In this document: in pieces, positions 52,500-62,258 of the stretch | Position numbering within the stretch: position 1 is the stretch's first letter | How the letters are laid out: the number at the start of each line of letters is the position of its first letter | Origin: Bacteroides salyersiae WAL 10018 = DSM 18765 = JCM 12988 | GTDB taxonomy: Bacteria > Bacteroidota > Bacteroidia > Bacteroidales > Bacteroidaceae | Reading direction: 5' to 3' | Assembly: GCF_000381365.1 (NCBI RefSeq) | Contig: NZ_KB905466.1 | Span: 804,693-868,692 of the forward strand | DNA length: 64,000 nt | Notes under the pieces: generated by a model | Seen by the model: the letters and a program-made list of their open reading frames with translations, nothing else | What the model was told of the DNA's origin: nothing | The model's database searches: none | Made by a program: the position numbers and the translations under genes

Positions 52500-53638
52500 T
52501 TCTGTTCCGAAGCTATTAAATCCCCCAATTCGCTCGATGTCATAAACTCTATATCCGGCCATTTTTTAAGCATTCTGCTCAATAACTCTTCCAACTTCTT
52601 CAATGATCTTTCCCTGTTTTCCGAGTGCAGAAAGCCAATATAATTCACACGGTGAGAACTGATAGTAGCCGGTTTACGCCACAAAAATGCAACTTCCATC
52701 TCTTTCAGACAATTCCCCACCCAATCCGTACTGGCAGGGCTTTCCATACTGGAAGGCTCAAAAAAACAGTTACGTGTCAGATAAATCTGCCCTACCCCAT
52801 TCTTTTGTCCCAAAAAACGTATATGCTTTTTAAATTCCCCATTACCTAAAGGTTCCATCTGAATTTTTCCGGAATTAACATACCTCACCCCGTTATCAAA
52901 CAGAACTTTTTCCAACGAATTATTAAAAGGTCCATTAGTAGGAACAAAATACTTCGAACGATAACCGTATAGTCTTTCAAATAGATCCAATCCTGTATTT
53001 AAGACCTCCTCCATATAAGGAAGGTCATCCATCGTATCCAAATCGAATGCCGCTTGAAATTTGGGTATCGGTTCTCCATCAATTCCATTATAGATTCCTG
53101 TAACGCCATTTTCAAAAGCAAGTAAAGTAGAACGATGCCCACTTCTTAAAGCACGTAGCCAACGTTGTACATTCAGATGCTCACGTCCATGAAAAATAGG
53201 GACAAACAATCGTTTCTCAATACCTTCTTTCCATAATTCATACACCCTGTCATGAGCCGGATAACGTTTTAAAGTTTCCGTATAAGGTTCATAAAAATAT
53301 TCCGTATATCCGGTTTCTTTAATTCGCTCAAATACCGGATTGGCGACAACGTTCACTCCCGTCATTACCGGTGCTTTCCCATTCTTATCCTTAAAATTAG
53401 ATAACGTTTCAAACAAGCACTCCAAATCACGATTGCTTTCCAATGAGTCATACAAATTATAATGATTGCGATCCTCTCTCATACCTGCTTTTAATAAATT
53501 TTTAAAAGCTTCTAAAGAAGACATCCGAATGCTACCCCAATCGTCAGATTCAATAACGACTATTTTTCTATTTGTACGCCATCCCGGTATATTGCTGACA
53601 TGTACCGACAATAAAGATTTCCATGTATTTCTATACAT
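52496..53638 (-). CDS. Polysaccharide deacetylase-like protein, copy 1
   Basis: 380 residues. The opening VVIESDDWGSIRMS and the histidine motif FHGREHLNVQRWL are reminiscent of the metal and catalytic residues of NodB-like deacetylases, and SSHRVNYIGF near residue 340 is another conserved His region. It is 45-50% alike by eye to the gene at 56569-57708. The fold assignment is tentative. There is no signal peptide, so it would act in the cytoplasm on nucleotide- or lipid-linked sugars. Confidence 0.78.
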   Translation of the reverse strand: MYRNTWKSLLSVHVSNIPGWRTNRKIVVIESDDWGSIRMSSLEAFKNLLKAGMREDRNHYNLYDSLESNRDLECLFETLSNFKDKNGKAPVMTGVNVVANPVFERIKETGYTEYFYEPYTETLKRYPAHDRVYELWKEGIEKRLFVPIFHGREHLNVQRWLRALRSGHRSTLLAFENGVTGIYNGIDGEPIPKFQAAFDLDTMDDLPYMEEVLNTGLDLFERLYGYRSKYFVPTNGPFNNSLEKVLFDNGVRYVNSGKIQMEPLGNGEFKKHIRFLGQKNGVGQIYLTRNCFFEPSSMESPASTDWVGNCLKEMEVAFLWRKPATISSHRVNYIGFLHSENRERSLKKLEELLSRMLKKWPDIEFMTSSELGDLIASEQK

Positions 53639-53640
53639 AA

Positions 53641-54849
53641 TTATAATAACGCTTTATATAGTTCTATATAATCCTGATAACGTTCTTCTTTATTGAAAAG
53701 AAGTTCGGCACGTTGCCTGCAAAAAGTCTGATAATATATTCTATCTCCGCTTAAAACCTCTGATATAGCTTGATATAAAGCTGAAATATTCCCTTTTTCA
53801 ACCACTCGTCCTGTATCTTGCGAGATAGCTTCCGGACTCCCCCCGGTTTGATATGTAATCACAGGGGTTCCACAGGCCAAAGCCTCTATATTAGTTGTAG
53901 GAAAATTATCTACCCAAGTAGGATTAACAAAAACATCTGCCATTGAATATAGCGCGGCTAACTCATGCACATTTTCTGTGCGATTAATCCCTATTATTCC
54001 TTTTGGCAAACATCGAATTTGTCCTGAACTTAATCCTACCAATACAATCTGTTCGTTTTTTGCCAGTAATTGGTTTAGTTGGACAAAATCGGCTAATCCT
54101 TTTCTACGATCCCATATACTGGCAACTCCTAAAATAATTTTGTTATTAACATCCAGACCATACTTTATCTTTATACTTTCAGAAACTACAGGTTTGAAAA
54201 CAGCTAAATCCACTCCATTATGAATTACCCTCACCGGATACGCACTCAAAAAGGAACGTTTAACAATATTCTTTAACCAATGGGACGGAGTCACAAAAGT
54301 TATATTATCAACAGATGTAAAAGTTTGCTTTTTTCTAACAAAATTATCTTTCGACCTGTCTACGAACATGGTAGCAGGATACCCTTTCAAATTGGGACAC
54401 TTATGACATTCCGTTTCCCACTTATTACAGTTCACATAATCAAAATAGGAACAATGTCCGGTCATTGGCCAGCAATCATGTAATGTCCAAACGACCGGTA
54501 TTTTTGTCTGAGATAAATAACGAAATAATATTTCTACATTCAAGTAATAACCGTGCAAATTATGAAAATGAATAATATCCGGATTTATTCTTTCCAGTTC
54601 AGCAATAAGCTTTTTGGTTACACGAGTAGAAGAAAAGCCGTGCCCATCCCACAACCGAGTAGCCAAAACATGACATTTCACATCCCAATCATCTCCTATA
54701 CGGATAAGAGTAGATTGACTATCTCTAGCTACCCTACCGTAAGCAATGTAACTCTCCATCCCATTACTAATGGCAGTTCTACCGATTTCTTCTGCAATAC
54801 GTCCGGTACTGCCAGTATTCACGGTAGTATTTAGTTGAAGAATTTTCAT
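53641..54849 (-). CDS. Glycosyltransferase family 4 protein
   Basis: 402 residues. The N-terminal Rossmann domain (LQLNTTVNTGSTGRIAEEIG) and the GT4 donor site (TTNIEALACGTPVITYQTGGSPEAI) are clear. It is two bases from the next glycosyltransferase gene and two from the deacetylase gene. Donor and acceptor are unknown. Confidence 0.92.
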   Translation of the reverse strand: MKILQLNTTVNTGSTGRIAEEIGRTAISNGMESYIAYGRVARDSQSTLIRIGDDWDVKCHVLATRLWDGHGFSSTRVTKKLIAELERINPDIIHFHNLHGYYLNVEILFRYLSQTKIPVVWTLHDCWPMTGHCSYFDYVNCNKWETECHKCPNLKGYPATMFVDRSKDNFVRKKQTFTSVDNITFVTPSHWLKNIVKRSFLSAYPVRVIHNGVDLAVFKPVVSESIKIKYGLDVNNKIILGVASIWDRRKGLADFVQLNQLLAKNEQIVLVGLSSGQIRCLPKGIIGINRTENVHELAALYSMADVFVNPTWVDNFPTTNIEALACGTPVITYQTGGSPEAISQDTGRVVEKGNISALYQAISEVLSGDRIYYQTFCRQRAELLFNKEERYQDYIELYKALL

Positions 54850-54850
54850 T

Positions 54851-56002
54851 TCAAATTATAAATTTCTGTACTACATTTTCCGGTAATACATTATGAGCAA
54901 ATCTAAAAGGTAGATTCTCATATTTCAATAAGTCAATATATTCCAAAGCCCATTTCAAATTAAATACATCAATTTCTGAATCACCAGTATTAGATGTTAT
55001 AATTCCGTCCTCAGCTATATAATAACCTTTTAACCGAGGATTATATTTTTCCACACAATTCAAGATTTCCCATACACCCTCTGAAGAATTTGTAGAAATA
55101 ACAGGAGTATTCAAAAACAAAGACTCTATTAATACACCAGGTAATCCTTCACTAAAAGAACAGGAAACTAAAACTTTAGCCATTCTCATATACTTATAAG
55201 GATTTTTTCTTACTCCCAAATAATGTACATTTTCAGTTATTCCCATTCGAGCCGCCATTGTATCCAATCCATCCCACAAATGATCAGTATCTGTACCGAT
55301 ATATACCAAATGATATGAATTTTGCAATAAATTAGATTCTCCGAATGCCCTTAATAATCTCTCTGGAGCCTTATTTCTATCCAATCGACCACAATAAAGA
55401 ACCACAGGGTTTTTAAATATCTTTTTTTCCTCATCATTCAAAGACTCAACAGATAAAGTAGAGATTCTATCCGTATCGTGAATGTTATATACTACTTCTA
55501 CTTTCTTGGATGATATAAATGGAAAGGATTCCAAAATGGATCTTTTCACCTCATTACTAACACAATATAATTTATCCAAAAAAGGATATACTATATTATA
55601 AATTAACAGAGTCGATAAATATACAAACATTCCCAAAGGCTTCACTTGTTGGTGAGGAGAGTGAAATATTCCTATTTTAAAATCTCCTCCTCCAGTAAAG
55701 ACATTTATCGTAGAACAACTAAATAAAGTAGAAATAGTAATATCCGGAACGAAATTCTTTTTGATTTTTTTTAACCAAATAAATTGTCTAATAGCTTCCC
55801 TAAAACGTTGTATCCCCGATGAAACATAATCGACACACCATTCACAATCTTCAAATTCTTTAAATCCGTCCGAATATTTATGAATTACTACACATTTTAC
55901 AACTATGTTTTCAACCTTTCGTAATGCAGTATATACATTCAATGAGCACAAAGCTATTGTCCCTTTATTACTTGGCACAACAATAAGTACTTTTTTTTTC
56001 AT
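54851..56002 (-). CDS. Glycosyltransferase family 4 protein
   Basis: 383 residues. GT-B features: IVVPSNKGTIALCSLNVYTAL at the start, LYCGRLDRNKAPERLLRAFG and CSFSEGLPGVLIESLFLNTPV (donor site). It lies in the AT-rich middle part of the operon. Donor unknown. Confidence 0.92.
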   Translation of the reverse strand: MKKKVLIVVPSNKGTIALCSLNVYTALRKVENIVVKCVVIHKYSDGFKEFEDCEWCVDYVSSGIQRFREAIRQFIWLKKIKKNFVPDITISTLFSCSTINVFTGGGDFKIGIFHSPHQQVKPLGMFVYLSTLLIYNIVYPFLDKLYCVSNEVKRSILESFPFISSKKVEVVYNIHDTDRISTLSVESLNDEEKKIFKNPVVLYCGRLDRNKAPERLLRAFGESNLLQNSYHLVYIGTDTDHLWDGLDTMAARMGITENVHYLGVRKNPYKYMRMAKVLVSCSFSEGLPGVLIESLFLNTPVISTNSSEGVWEILNCVEKYNPRLKGYYIAEDGIITSNTGDSEIDVFNLKWALEYIDLLKYENLPFRFAHNVLPENVVQKFII

Positions 56003-56006
56003 TACA

Positions 56007-56567
56007 TCAATTGAAGTTTACTTTCATACCATCTTTCTTGATAATTTTTGCAGGAATTCCAGAAACGACACAATTATCCGGTATATCTTTTACCACTACT
56101 GAGTTCGGAGCTATAATCACGTTATTCCCAATAGAAACTTTACCTATAATCTTTGCCCCTAAAGCAATCTCCACATTATCTCCAATGGTTGGTACGTTAT
56201 CAAAAGTATGTTTCGTTCCTATTACTACTCCTGGAGTTATTATGCAATTTTTCCCTACTCGTGATCTTGCTACAACTATAAGAAAACCAATATGAGGTAT
56301 ATACAAACCCGGTCCGCAGGTATTTATACCAATCCTCATTTTTGTTCTAAAACATAAACGTCTATAATTCCAAAAGGCATAATAATATTCTATCTTCCGA
56401 AAAATATTTTTCTTTATATTAGTTAAATACTCCAAACGGCGTAAAACTCTCAGATACTTCAATGTCTGATAATTCTCACTGAATATAAAACGATCTATAA
56501 ACCTTACATGATATCGTTTCAAATCCTCTGCAAGATAATACTTGTAGTCAACTTTATTCCTTATCAT
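56007..56567 (-). CDS. Hexapeptide-repeat acyltransferase (serine acetyltransferase-like)
   Basis: 186 residues. After about 75 non-repeat residues, the C-terminal half is a left-handed beta-helix (CGPGLYIPHIGFLIVVARSRVG, KIIGKVSIGNNVIIAPNSVVV, GIPAKII). Members acetylate polysaccharide sugars. It is encoded between a glycosyltransferase and the second deacetylase-like gene, with 2-4 base spacing. Confidence 0.9.
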   Translation of the reverse strand: MIRNKVDYKYYLAEDLKRYHVRFIDRFIFSENYQTLKYLRVLRRLEYLTNIKKNIFRKIEYYYAFWNYRRLCFRTKMRIGINTCGPGLYIPHIGFLIVVARSRVGKNCIITPGVVIGTKHTFDNVPTIGDNVEIALGAKIIGKVSIGNNVIIAPNSVVVKDIPDNCVVSGIPAKIIKKDGMKVNFN

Positions 56568-56568
56568 A

Positions 56569-57708
56569 TTAATTACCTACTATATTTCTTCCTAACTCAT
56601 CAGAAGATATAAATTCAACATCAGGCCATTTTTTCACAATCCCATTTAATAGCTTTCGAAATAGAATCAAATTTCCATCCCTATTTTGGCTATCTATATT
56701 TCCAATAAAATTCAACCTATGCGAACTTATTACTGCCGCTTTTCCCCACCTAAAAGCAATATTAATTCGTGATAAGCACTCATCTACCACATCAAACTTA
56801 CCTCTAAAATGGGACGGTTCAAAAAAACAATTCCGCATCAAATACACCTGACCTAATTTAGTTCTCTTTCCTTGATAATTATTTTTCTTAAAATAAAATT
56901 TTGTTCCCGAATCAAGAGGAATACGTTGTGATACTAATCCTTGAATATATTTAACCCCATTTAAGTTCAAACTTGATTCAATAAGAGGACTCCATGTATA
57001 TGTAGTAGCAATAAAAGATTCCGAACGGTATCCAAATAAATTTTCAAATAAGTCTAAACCTTCTTTAATTATCTTATCATATCGCTTAATATCATCTTTC
57101 TCTGCAGAGTCAAATGCTCCCATATAATTACCTTGTATACTCTGATTCACTTTAGAAGTCAACCCAAAAGTACCTAATTCAAATGCCCTTTTAGTAACAA
57201 GGTCTTTCCCTTCTCGAAGTACAGAAAGCCATTTTTTTACATTCAAATGCTCTCTCCCGTGAAACTGTGGATGAAAAATACCTTCTTTAATCCCTTCTTT
57301 CCATAAATCAAAGACACGCTCATGAGCAGGACTATTTGCCATAGTCACAGTAATTGGTTCATAAAAATACTCACAAAAATCAGCTTCCCGTATCTTTCTG
57401 AAATCAGGATTAGCTACTACTGCATCAGCTGTAAATACAGCATAATTACCATTTTTATCCTTAACAGAAGTCAATACATCAAACAATGCTTCCAGATCTT
57501 CCTTATTCGCTAAACTATCATATCGACAATAAGGATCATTATCTACCCTAATTCCTTCCTTTAAAAACTGATTATAAGCCTCCTTAGATGGCATACGTAT
57601 AGCTCCCCAATCATCCGATTCAATAACCACTAATTTACGCTTAGTATACCAACCGGGAATATTAATTAAATTATGTGATAGTGTCTTTATCATTTTATCA
57701 AAAAACAT
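56569..57708 (-). CDS. Polysaccharide deacetylase-like protein, copy 2
   Basis: 379 residues. The same landmarks as copy 1 are present: LVVIESDDWGAIRMPS, FHGREHLNVKKWL and SSHRLNFIGN. The first 15 residues line up with copy 1, supporting the ATG at 57708 over the Met at 57693. It lies just after a glycosyltransferase gene (five bases). Like copy 1 it has no signal peptide. Confidence 0.78.
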   Translation of the reverse strand: MFFDKMIKTLSHNLINIPGWYTKRKLVVIESDDWGAIRMPSKEAYNQFLKEGIRVDNDPYCRYDSLANKEDLEALFDVLTSVKDKNGNYAVFTADAVVANPDFRKIREADFCEYFYEPITVTMANSPAHERVFDLWKEGIKEGIFHPQFHGREHLNVKKWLSVLREGKDLVTKRAFELGTFGLTSKVNQSIQGNYMGAFDSAEKDDIKRYDKIIKEGLDLFENLFGYRSESFIATTYTWSPLIESSLNLNGVKYIQGLVSQRIPLDSGTKFYFKKNNYQGKRTKLGQVYLMRNCFFEPSHFRGKFDVVDECLSRINIAFRWGKAAVISSHRLNFIGNIDSQNRDGNLILFRKLLNGIVKKWPDVEFISSDELGRNIVGN

Positions 57709-57713
57709 GCAGT

Positions 57714-58808
57714 TTATTTTATCAAATTAAGAAACTGAGAAGCAACATTCTTTATATCATATATTGACAAATCAGGCACTTTTAATTGGTTATTATATAT
57801 TCCAGATAAGAACTCATCTACCTTCTTTTTATCCAACACATATGAATTTATAGATAAAATCGGTCGATTTGCTAAAGCATAATCAATTAATTTACTCGGA
57901 GACTGAACAGATGTTACACCATTTTCAATATTAACTAAGAAATCAGCTCTGCTCATCTCTGTTATCAGTTCTATTCGTGAAATATACCCTTTTATAATTA
58001 ATTTATGCCCAAGAATATGCCTAAACGAATCAATCAAGTTACTATTATTTGTATAAATTATAAACTTGAAATTTATTGAAAGGTTAGAAAGATATTCTAA
58101 AAATATTTTAGGATCTCTTATATGTGGAATTAATGTACCTGCATAAATAAATGTCGGCACTTTATTTTTTGAGAAATTAGAATTTAAATTTATGCCATCA
58201 AAATCAAATCCTTGAGGAATAATACGTATTTTATCATGAAACTCAGAATAATATCCAGACTTCGCAGATTCAACCGGAATAGTTATATAGTCACAAAGCC
58301 GACACCACCGTTTCTCTATATATTTAAAATAAAATAAAGGTTTAAAAGAATCCGTTTTACAACCCATATACGGATCTCCACAATCCGCTACCCATGTTTT
58401 ACATAAGTCTTTATGCGATTGTATATAAAATGAAATACCCCAATGAATTTGATGCGGAACAGCAATAGATACAAGTAAATCATACCCACATTCCTTTTTA
58501 AGTATCATTGGCATTTTACAAGATATTTCAATGGCCGGAAATGCAATCAACAAAGATAGAATTCGATTAATACTTCTTGCAATCAATGACTTACTCTGAA
58601 AAATAGAACACTTTAAGTTCACAATTTGAACTTCTACATTATGCTCTTTCTCAAAACCGGAATAATCCACATCAGATAGTAATTTACTAAATACAATCAC
58701 TTTTACTTGATGTCCCTGTCTGCCGAGTTCTTTGGCCAATTCAGTAGTTCTAAAACTGCGAGGTGTATTTATCGGCTCAAAATAGCCGGATACAATCAAT
58801 ATTTTCAT
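57714..58808 (-). CDS. Glycosyltransferase
   Basis: 364 residues from the ATG at 58808 (MKILIVSGYFEP); a start at 58832 would lie inside the EpsG-like gene. GT4-like N-terminal (INTPRSFRTTELAKELGRQGHQVKV) and central (IYAGTLIPHIRDPKIFLEYL) motifs. The C-terminal donor site is divergent (ENGVTSVQSPSKLIDYALANRP). Sequence is AT-rich. Donor and acceptor unknown. Confidence 0.88.
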   Translation of the reverse strand: MKILIVSGYFEPINTPRSFRTTELAKELGRQGHQVKVIVFSKLLSDVDYSGFEKEHNVEVQIVNLKCSIFQSKSLIARSINRILSLLIAFPAIEISCKMPMILKKECGYDLLVSIAVPHQIHWGISFYIQSHKDLCKTWVADCGDPYMGCKTDSFKPLFYFKYIEKRWCRLCDYITIPVESAKSGYYSEFHDKIRIIPQGFDFDGINLNSNFSKNKVPTFIYAGTLIPHIRDPKIFLEYLSNLSINFKFIIYTNNSNLIDSFRHILGHKLIIKGYISRIELITEMSRADFLVNIENGVTSVQSPSKLIDYALANRPILSINSYVLDKKKVDEFLSGIYNNQLKVPDLSIYDIKNVASQFLNLIK

Positions 58809-58810
58809 AA

Positions 58811-60070
58811 TCAAATTAAATTTTTTATCCAACTAATAATCGGTACATCCGTTTGTATAAAAAAAGCTGTTAAATAATTGCATATCAATAACGAAGCTCC
58901 ATAATAATCAATACCGACACGTAATTGGAAAATAATAGAAAACAGCAATACAGGCAATACCACATTACATTTTTTAATTAAATCATTATACAGATATTCT
59001 ATCGAAAAAATAATAGTAGGCAAAACAAACATATGTGATAGAATTACGAAACGTCCACCAGAGGGTATTAAAGCCAAAATATTGGATATGCCATAAATCA
59101 ACAATGAAAAAGAGAATAATTTTAATATTTTCTCATTTACCATATAAGATTTCCTCACCGCCATCCATGTCAATACAATATAAAATTGAACAATCCAATA
59201 TGCAATCTTGTTAGCCAAAACAACGTGTAAAGACAATTGCTCTTTTGCTTCAACCACCTTTTCCATATACATTTCTCCTACATAACTCAACATGCGTTCT
59301 CCAACAATCGGTACATTTACTAACAGGTTTCTAATAAATTCAACATCAATTTCTTTTATAAATAAAGTGACAATATAAAACGCGAAAAGGGCATTCAAAT
59401 TAGTTACTTTCAAAAAAGAATAAAAAATCAGTATAATCAATGGAATAAAAAATGAAAAATGAACAAATAGTGCCAGAACACAAAACAATAGTTTTGATTT
59501 ATTCCCCTCATAAACAAAAGGCATTGCACCATAAATAAATATATGCAAAGCTGTCCACATACGAACACCGTTAATATTCCATATAGGACATATCAATATA
59601 TAAAATAATATCAAAATCCATGTATATTTTTTCAGATTCAGAGGTAAACGGTCAAAAACATACCATAAATTACGAGTATAGAAAAACCCAAAAACCAATG
59701 AAAAACATGCAAACAGGACATGAGGGTCATCTGTAAATCTTGACACAATGAAAGTCAATATGGGCTGATATAAATCAACATTACCTCCTTCTATCCATAT
59801 ATTCCCCAAAACAGCAGAAAGAGAACTCAGATTATACATCCTATACAAATCCAAAGCATATCTACCCGCATCAATTCCATCACCTAACATAGTACCTTCA
59901 GGATGGTATATAAATATCAGTCCAAGAAAAACACAAATCAGCCATGAAATATTCTTTGCCCACTTGCTTCTCCAATGCAATATTGTACAGACAAGACCAC
60001 TTATAGGAGATAAAACTGTTATAAACAGAGCTAATTGTTTATTTATTATATACCTATTTACACCGAGCAT
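58811..60070 (-). CDS. EpsG-like polysaccharide polymerase (Wzy)
   Basis: 419 residues with 10-12 membrane helices. The early periplasmic loop GDGIDAGRYALDLYRM resembles the DxxRY region of EpsG, a family of Wzy-type polymerases. It would join repeat units flipped by the Wzx protein. It is the only Wzy candidate in the window. AT-rich. Confidence 0.85.
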   Translation of the reverse strand: MLGVNRYIINKQLALFITVLSPISGLVCTILHWRSKWAKNISWLICVFLGLIFIYHPEGTMLGDGIDAGRYALDLYRMYNLSSLSAVLGNIWIEGGNVDLYQPILTFIVSRFTDDPHVLFACFSLVFGFFYTRNLWYVFDRLPLNLKKYTWILILFYILICPIWNINGVRMWTALHIFIYGAMPFVYEGNKSKLLFCVLALFVHFSFFIPLIILIFYSFLKVTNLNALFAFYIVTLFIKEIDVEFIRNLLVNVPIVGERMLSYVGEMYMEKVVEAKEQLSLHVVLANKIAYWIVQFYIVLTWMAVRKSYMVNEKILKLFSFSLLIYGISNILALIPSGGRFVILSHMFVLPTIIFSIEYLYNDLIKKCNVVLPVLLFSIIFQLRVGIDYYGASLLICNYLTAFFIQTDVPIISWIKNLI

Positions 60071-60142
60071 AATAATTTAAAGTTAGTACTCAAATTAGAG
60101 CCAATCTGTTTAATTCATATTTCAGTTTGCATTTATGTAACA

Positions 60143-61117
60143 TCACAATTTTGGCTTGTTCATTTCTCTCAATTTCCTAACTTTACTCAAGTCTATTTTT
60201 GAGCCAAGATATTCATACCAAACTTCACTATGAGAACCATAACCACTGGTAAATGTCATCTCTCCCAATACAAGACGACCATCGATGTCATAGAAATCTA
60301 CCCGAACCTCAGGGAAATCAGCAGAAAGGATGGTTGCATACTTTATCATTCCATCCAAACACTTCGGTCTTGGCAAATCAATGCCATCAAAATGGCAGCT
60401 GTTTTTGTTGAGTGCCTTATCCGAAATGTTATTCCAGCCGAGATCGTAGGCTGATGTTTTATAACCCTTGCCTGGACCTCTGATAATCCTATCGTGGACG
60501 ACAAGAATATACTCCGGCTTTCCTTCAAAACACCATACCTTATAATCTATCAAAGATTGACGCTTTTCATTTACAGACAGATATTCTTCCGCAATAATAC
60601 ACGGTTCAATGCGCGAGTAGTGAATCTGTGCATCGATAAATCCGTATTTTAGTCTCATCCACGTGTTCAGCAATTTGTTTGTTTCCAAAATATTGAGTTC
60701 GGACTTATCCGGGACAATAAGCACTTGTCCACAACCATTCGTTGTTTTCAGTACGAAACTTTGCGGTAATTTGTCGTAGTCAATATCTTCCGCCACTTCC
60801 CAATGACCATATAATTTAGGAAGCAGATGACCGCAACCCTTGCTTTCCACATATTCACGCATACGATATTTATCAGCGCATTTTGTCCACAGTGTCGTGT
60901 CTGTAAACAGTTGCAGCCAATAAATTTTTTCAATAAGATTCCGAGGGGATTCCCAATCAATGTCTTTATGAAAGACATTTTTGTACTCGCGATTAGCATT
61001 GATACGGGGATCTTGCAATGCTCTTTTTCTAAATGTACGTTGACGATAAAGTTTCAGTATCTGCTTCGAACCGGGAATTCTTTCCATAACAGCGACAATC
61101 TGATTCTTAAAGCTCAT
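60143..61117 (-). CDS. TupA-like ATP-grasp protein
   Basis: 324 residues from the ATG at 61117 (MSFKNQIVAVMERIPG), one base after the CapA stop; a longer start at 61153 would lie inside the CapA-like gene. ATP-grasp features: FVLKTTNGCGQVLIVPDKSE (nucleotide-binding loop), CIIAEEYLS and the metal residues in VRVDFYDIDGRLVLGEMTF. TupA-like enzymes link glutamate or other amino acids to sugars in teichuronopeptide-type polymers. Its pairing with CapA suggests an amino-acid or acid-amide decoration. Confidence 0.85.
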   Translation of the reverse strand: MSFKNQIVAVMERIPGSKQILKLYRQRTFRKRALQDPRINANREYKNVFHKDIDWESPRNLIEKIYWLQLFTDTTLWTKCADKYRMREYVESKGCGHLLPKLYGHWEVAEDIDYDKLPQSFVLKTTNGCGQVLIVPDKSELNILETNKLLNTWMRLKYGFIDAQIHYSRIEPCIIAEEYLSVNEKRQSLIDYKVWCFEGKPEYILVVHDRIIRGPGKGYKTSAYDLGWNNISDKALNKNSCHFDGIDLPRPKCLDGMIKYATILSADFPEVRVDFYDIDGRLVLGEMTFTSGYGSHSEVWYEYLGSKIDLSKVRKLREMNKPKL

Positions 61118-61118
61118 A

Positions 61119-62258
61119 TTATAATTCTGTTTTAGATAACAATTTGTTTGCACGTATCATAAGCCAACGTGTACTCTCTTCACGTAATTGGTGCAAAAAA
61201 AGACGCCTGTTCACTTTCAATTTTAAAAATCCCACAAAAATGCGGCACATTTGTCGTAATGACTTCGGGTACATTCCAACAGCCCCATAACCACTCAACA
61301 GCCATTTTTCGTATTTGGAATATAGAGAGAGAACGAAACGGTTGACCTCTTTCATATAATCGGAGTCATCGGTCAGTATGTTGCAAAGGTGACGGAAGTG
61401 TCGTATAGACTCCACCCTCGCGTCAACCTCAACGACATGATCCTCGTTAAGGTAAGTCAGTATAGGCTGCACTTGTACGTCCTTTTCGGTGATTTCTATC
61501 AACACTGCCACACTATTGTACCAATGCAACAAAGCGCACCGATCATCCTTCTCAAAAGCGAAATTCCCAAGACTATAGAAAATAGGTTTTCCTGCATACA
61601 TTTCAAAACCTTGCGGAACATGGGGATGGGATGCCATGACGGCATCCGCACCTGCATCAATCAACGACTTGTAAATATCCCTCCATTCAGGAAGAGGTAC
61701 ATCCATATATTCCACTCCGGCATGCGGCAAAACAATGAGATAATCACATGTACCCTTTGCTTCTGAAATAATCGATGATACAGAAATATGATTTATCCAC
61801 GCACAACCATACTTACCATCGTCAGTCCATCTGTCTTTCAAAGTAGCCAAATCCGCAGAAGAAGCCGAGAAAAAGCCTATAGTCTTATTCTTTACTTTCA
61901 AATACTTTACCCCGTAAGCCTCATTCCATTTCCCACAACCGATAGCAAGGACGCCTTCGAATGCTTTCTTGGTCGCCTTTAGCCCCTCTTCTCCGAAATC
62001 GAAAGCATGATTGTTAGCAAGCCCGATCACATTGAATCCATTATTCAACAGCCATTCCGGAGACAGGTGAGATTGCCTTAAGTAAAATTCACCGGCTGTA
62101 TGTTTCTCCCCTACTTGCAGAGGACCTTCAAAGTTAACAACTCTGATATCACTGAGGTTTATGATTTTTTTCAGCTCATGACCAAGTGACATCCTTTCGG
62201 GATGATATACACAGAAGTCACCTGCTATAAAAATTTTAATTCCGTTACTTCTTTCCAT
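61119..62258 (-). CDS. CapA-like metallophosphatase-fold protein
   Basis: 379 residues from the ATG at 62258 (MERSNGIKIFIAGDFCVYH). Longer frames to 62327 overlap the flippase gene. The family's metal residues appear in IAGDFCVY, VVNFEGPL, GLANNHAFDFG, LPHAGVEY and ASHPHVPQGFE. CapA-like proteins are linked to polyglutamate or amidated polymers, but their reaction is unproven. It is coupled to the TupA-like gene downstream. Confidence 0.9.
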   Translation of the reverse strand: MERSNGIKIFIAGDFCVYHPERMSLGHELKKIINLSDIRVVNFEGPLQVGEKHTAGEFYLRQSHLSPEWLLNNGFNVIGLANNHAFDFGEEGLKATKKAFEGVLAIGCGKWNEAYGVKYLKVKNKTIGFFSASSADLATLKDRWTDDGKYGCAWINHISVSSIISEAKGTCDYLIVLPHAGVEYMDVPLPEWRDIYKSLIDAGADAVMASHPHVPQGFEMYAGKPIFYSLGNFAFEKDDRCALLHWYNSVAVLIEITEKDVQVQPILTYLNEDHVVEVDARVESIRHFRHLCNILTDDSDYMKEVNRFVLSLYSKYEKWLLSGYGAVGMYPKSLRQMCRIFVGFLKLKVNRRLFLHQLREESTRWLMIRANKLLSKTEL

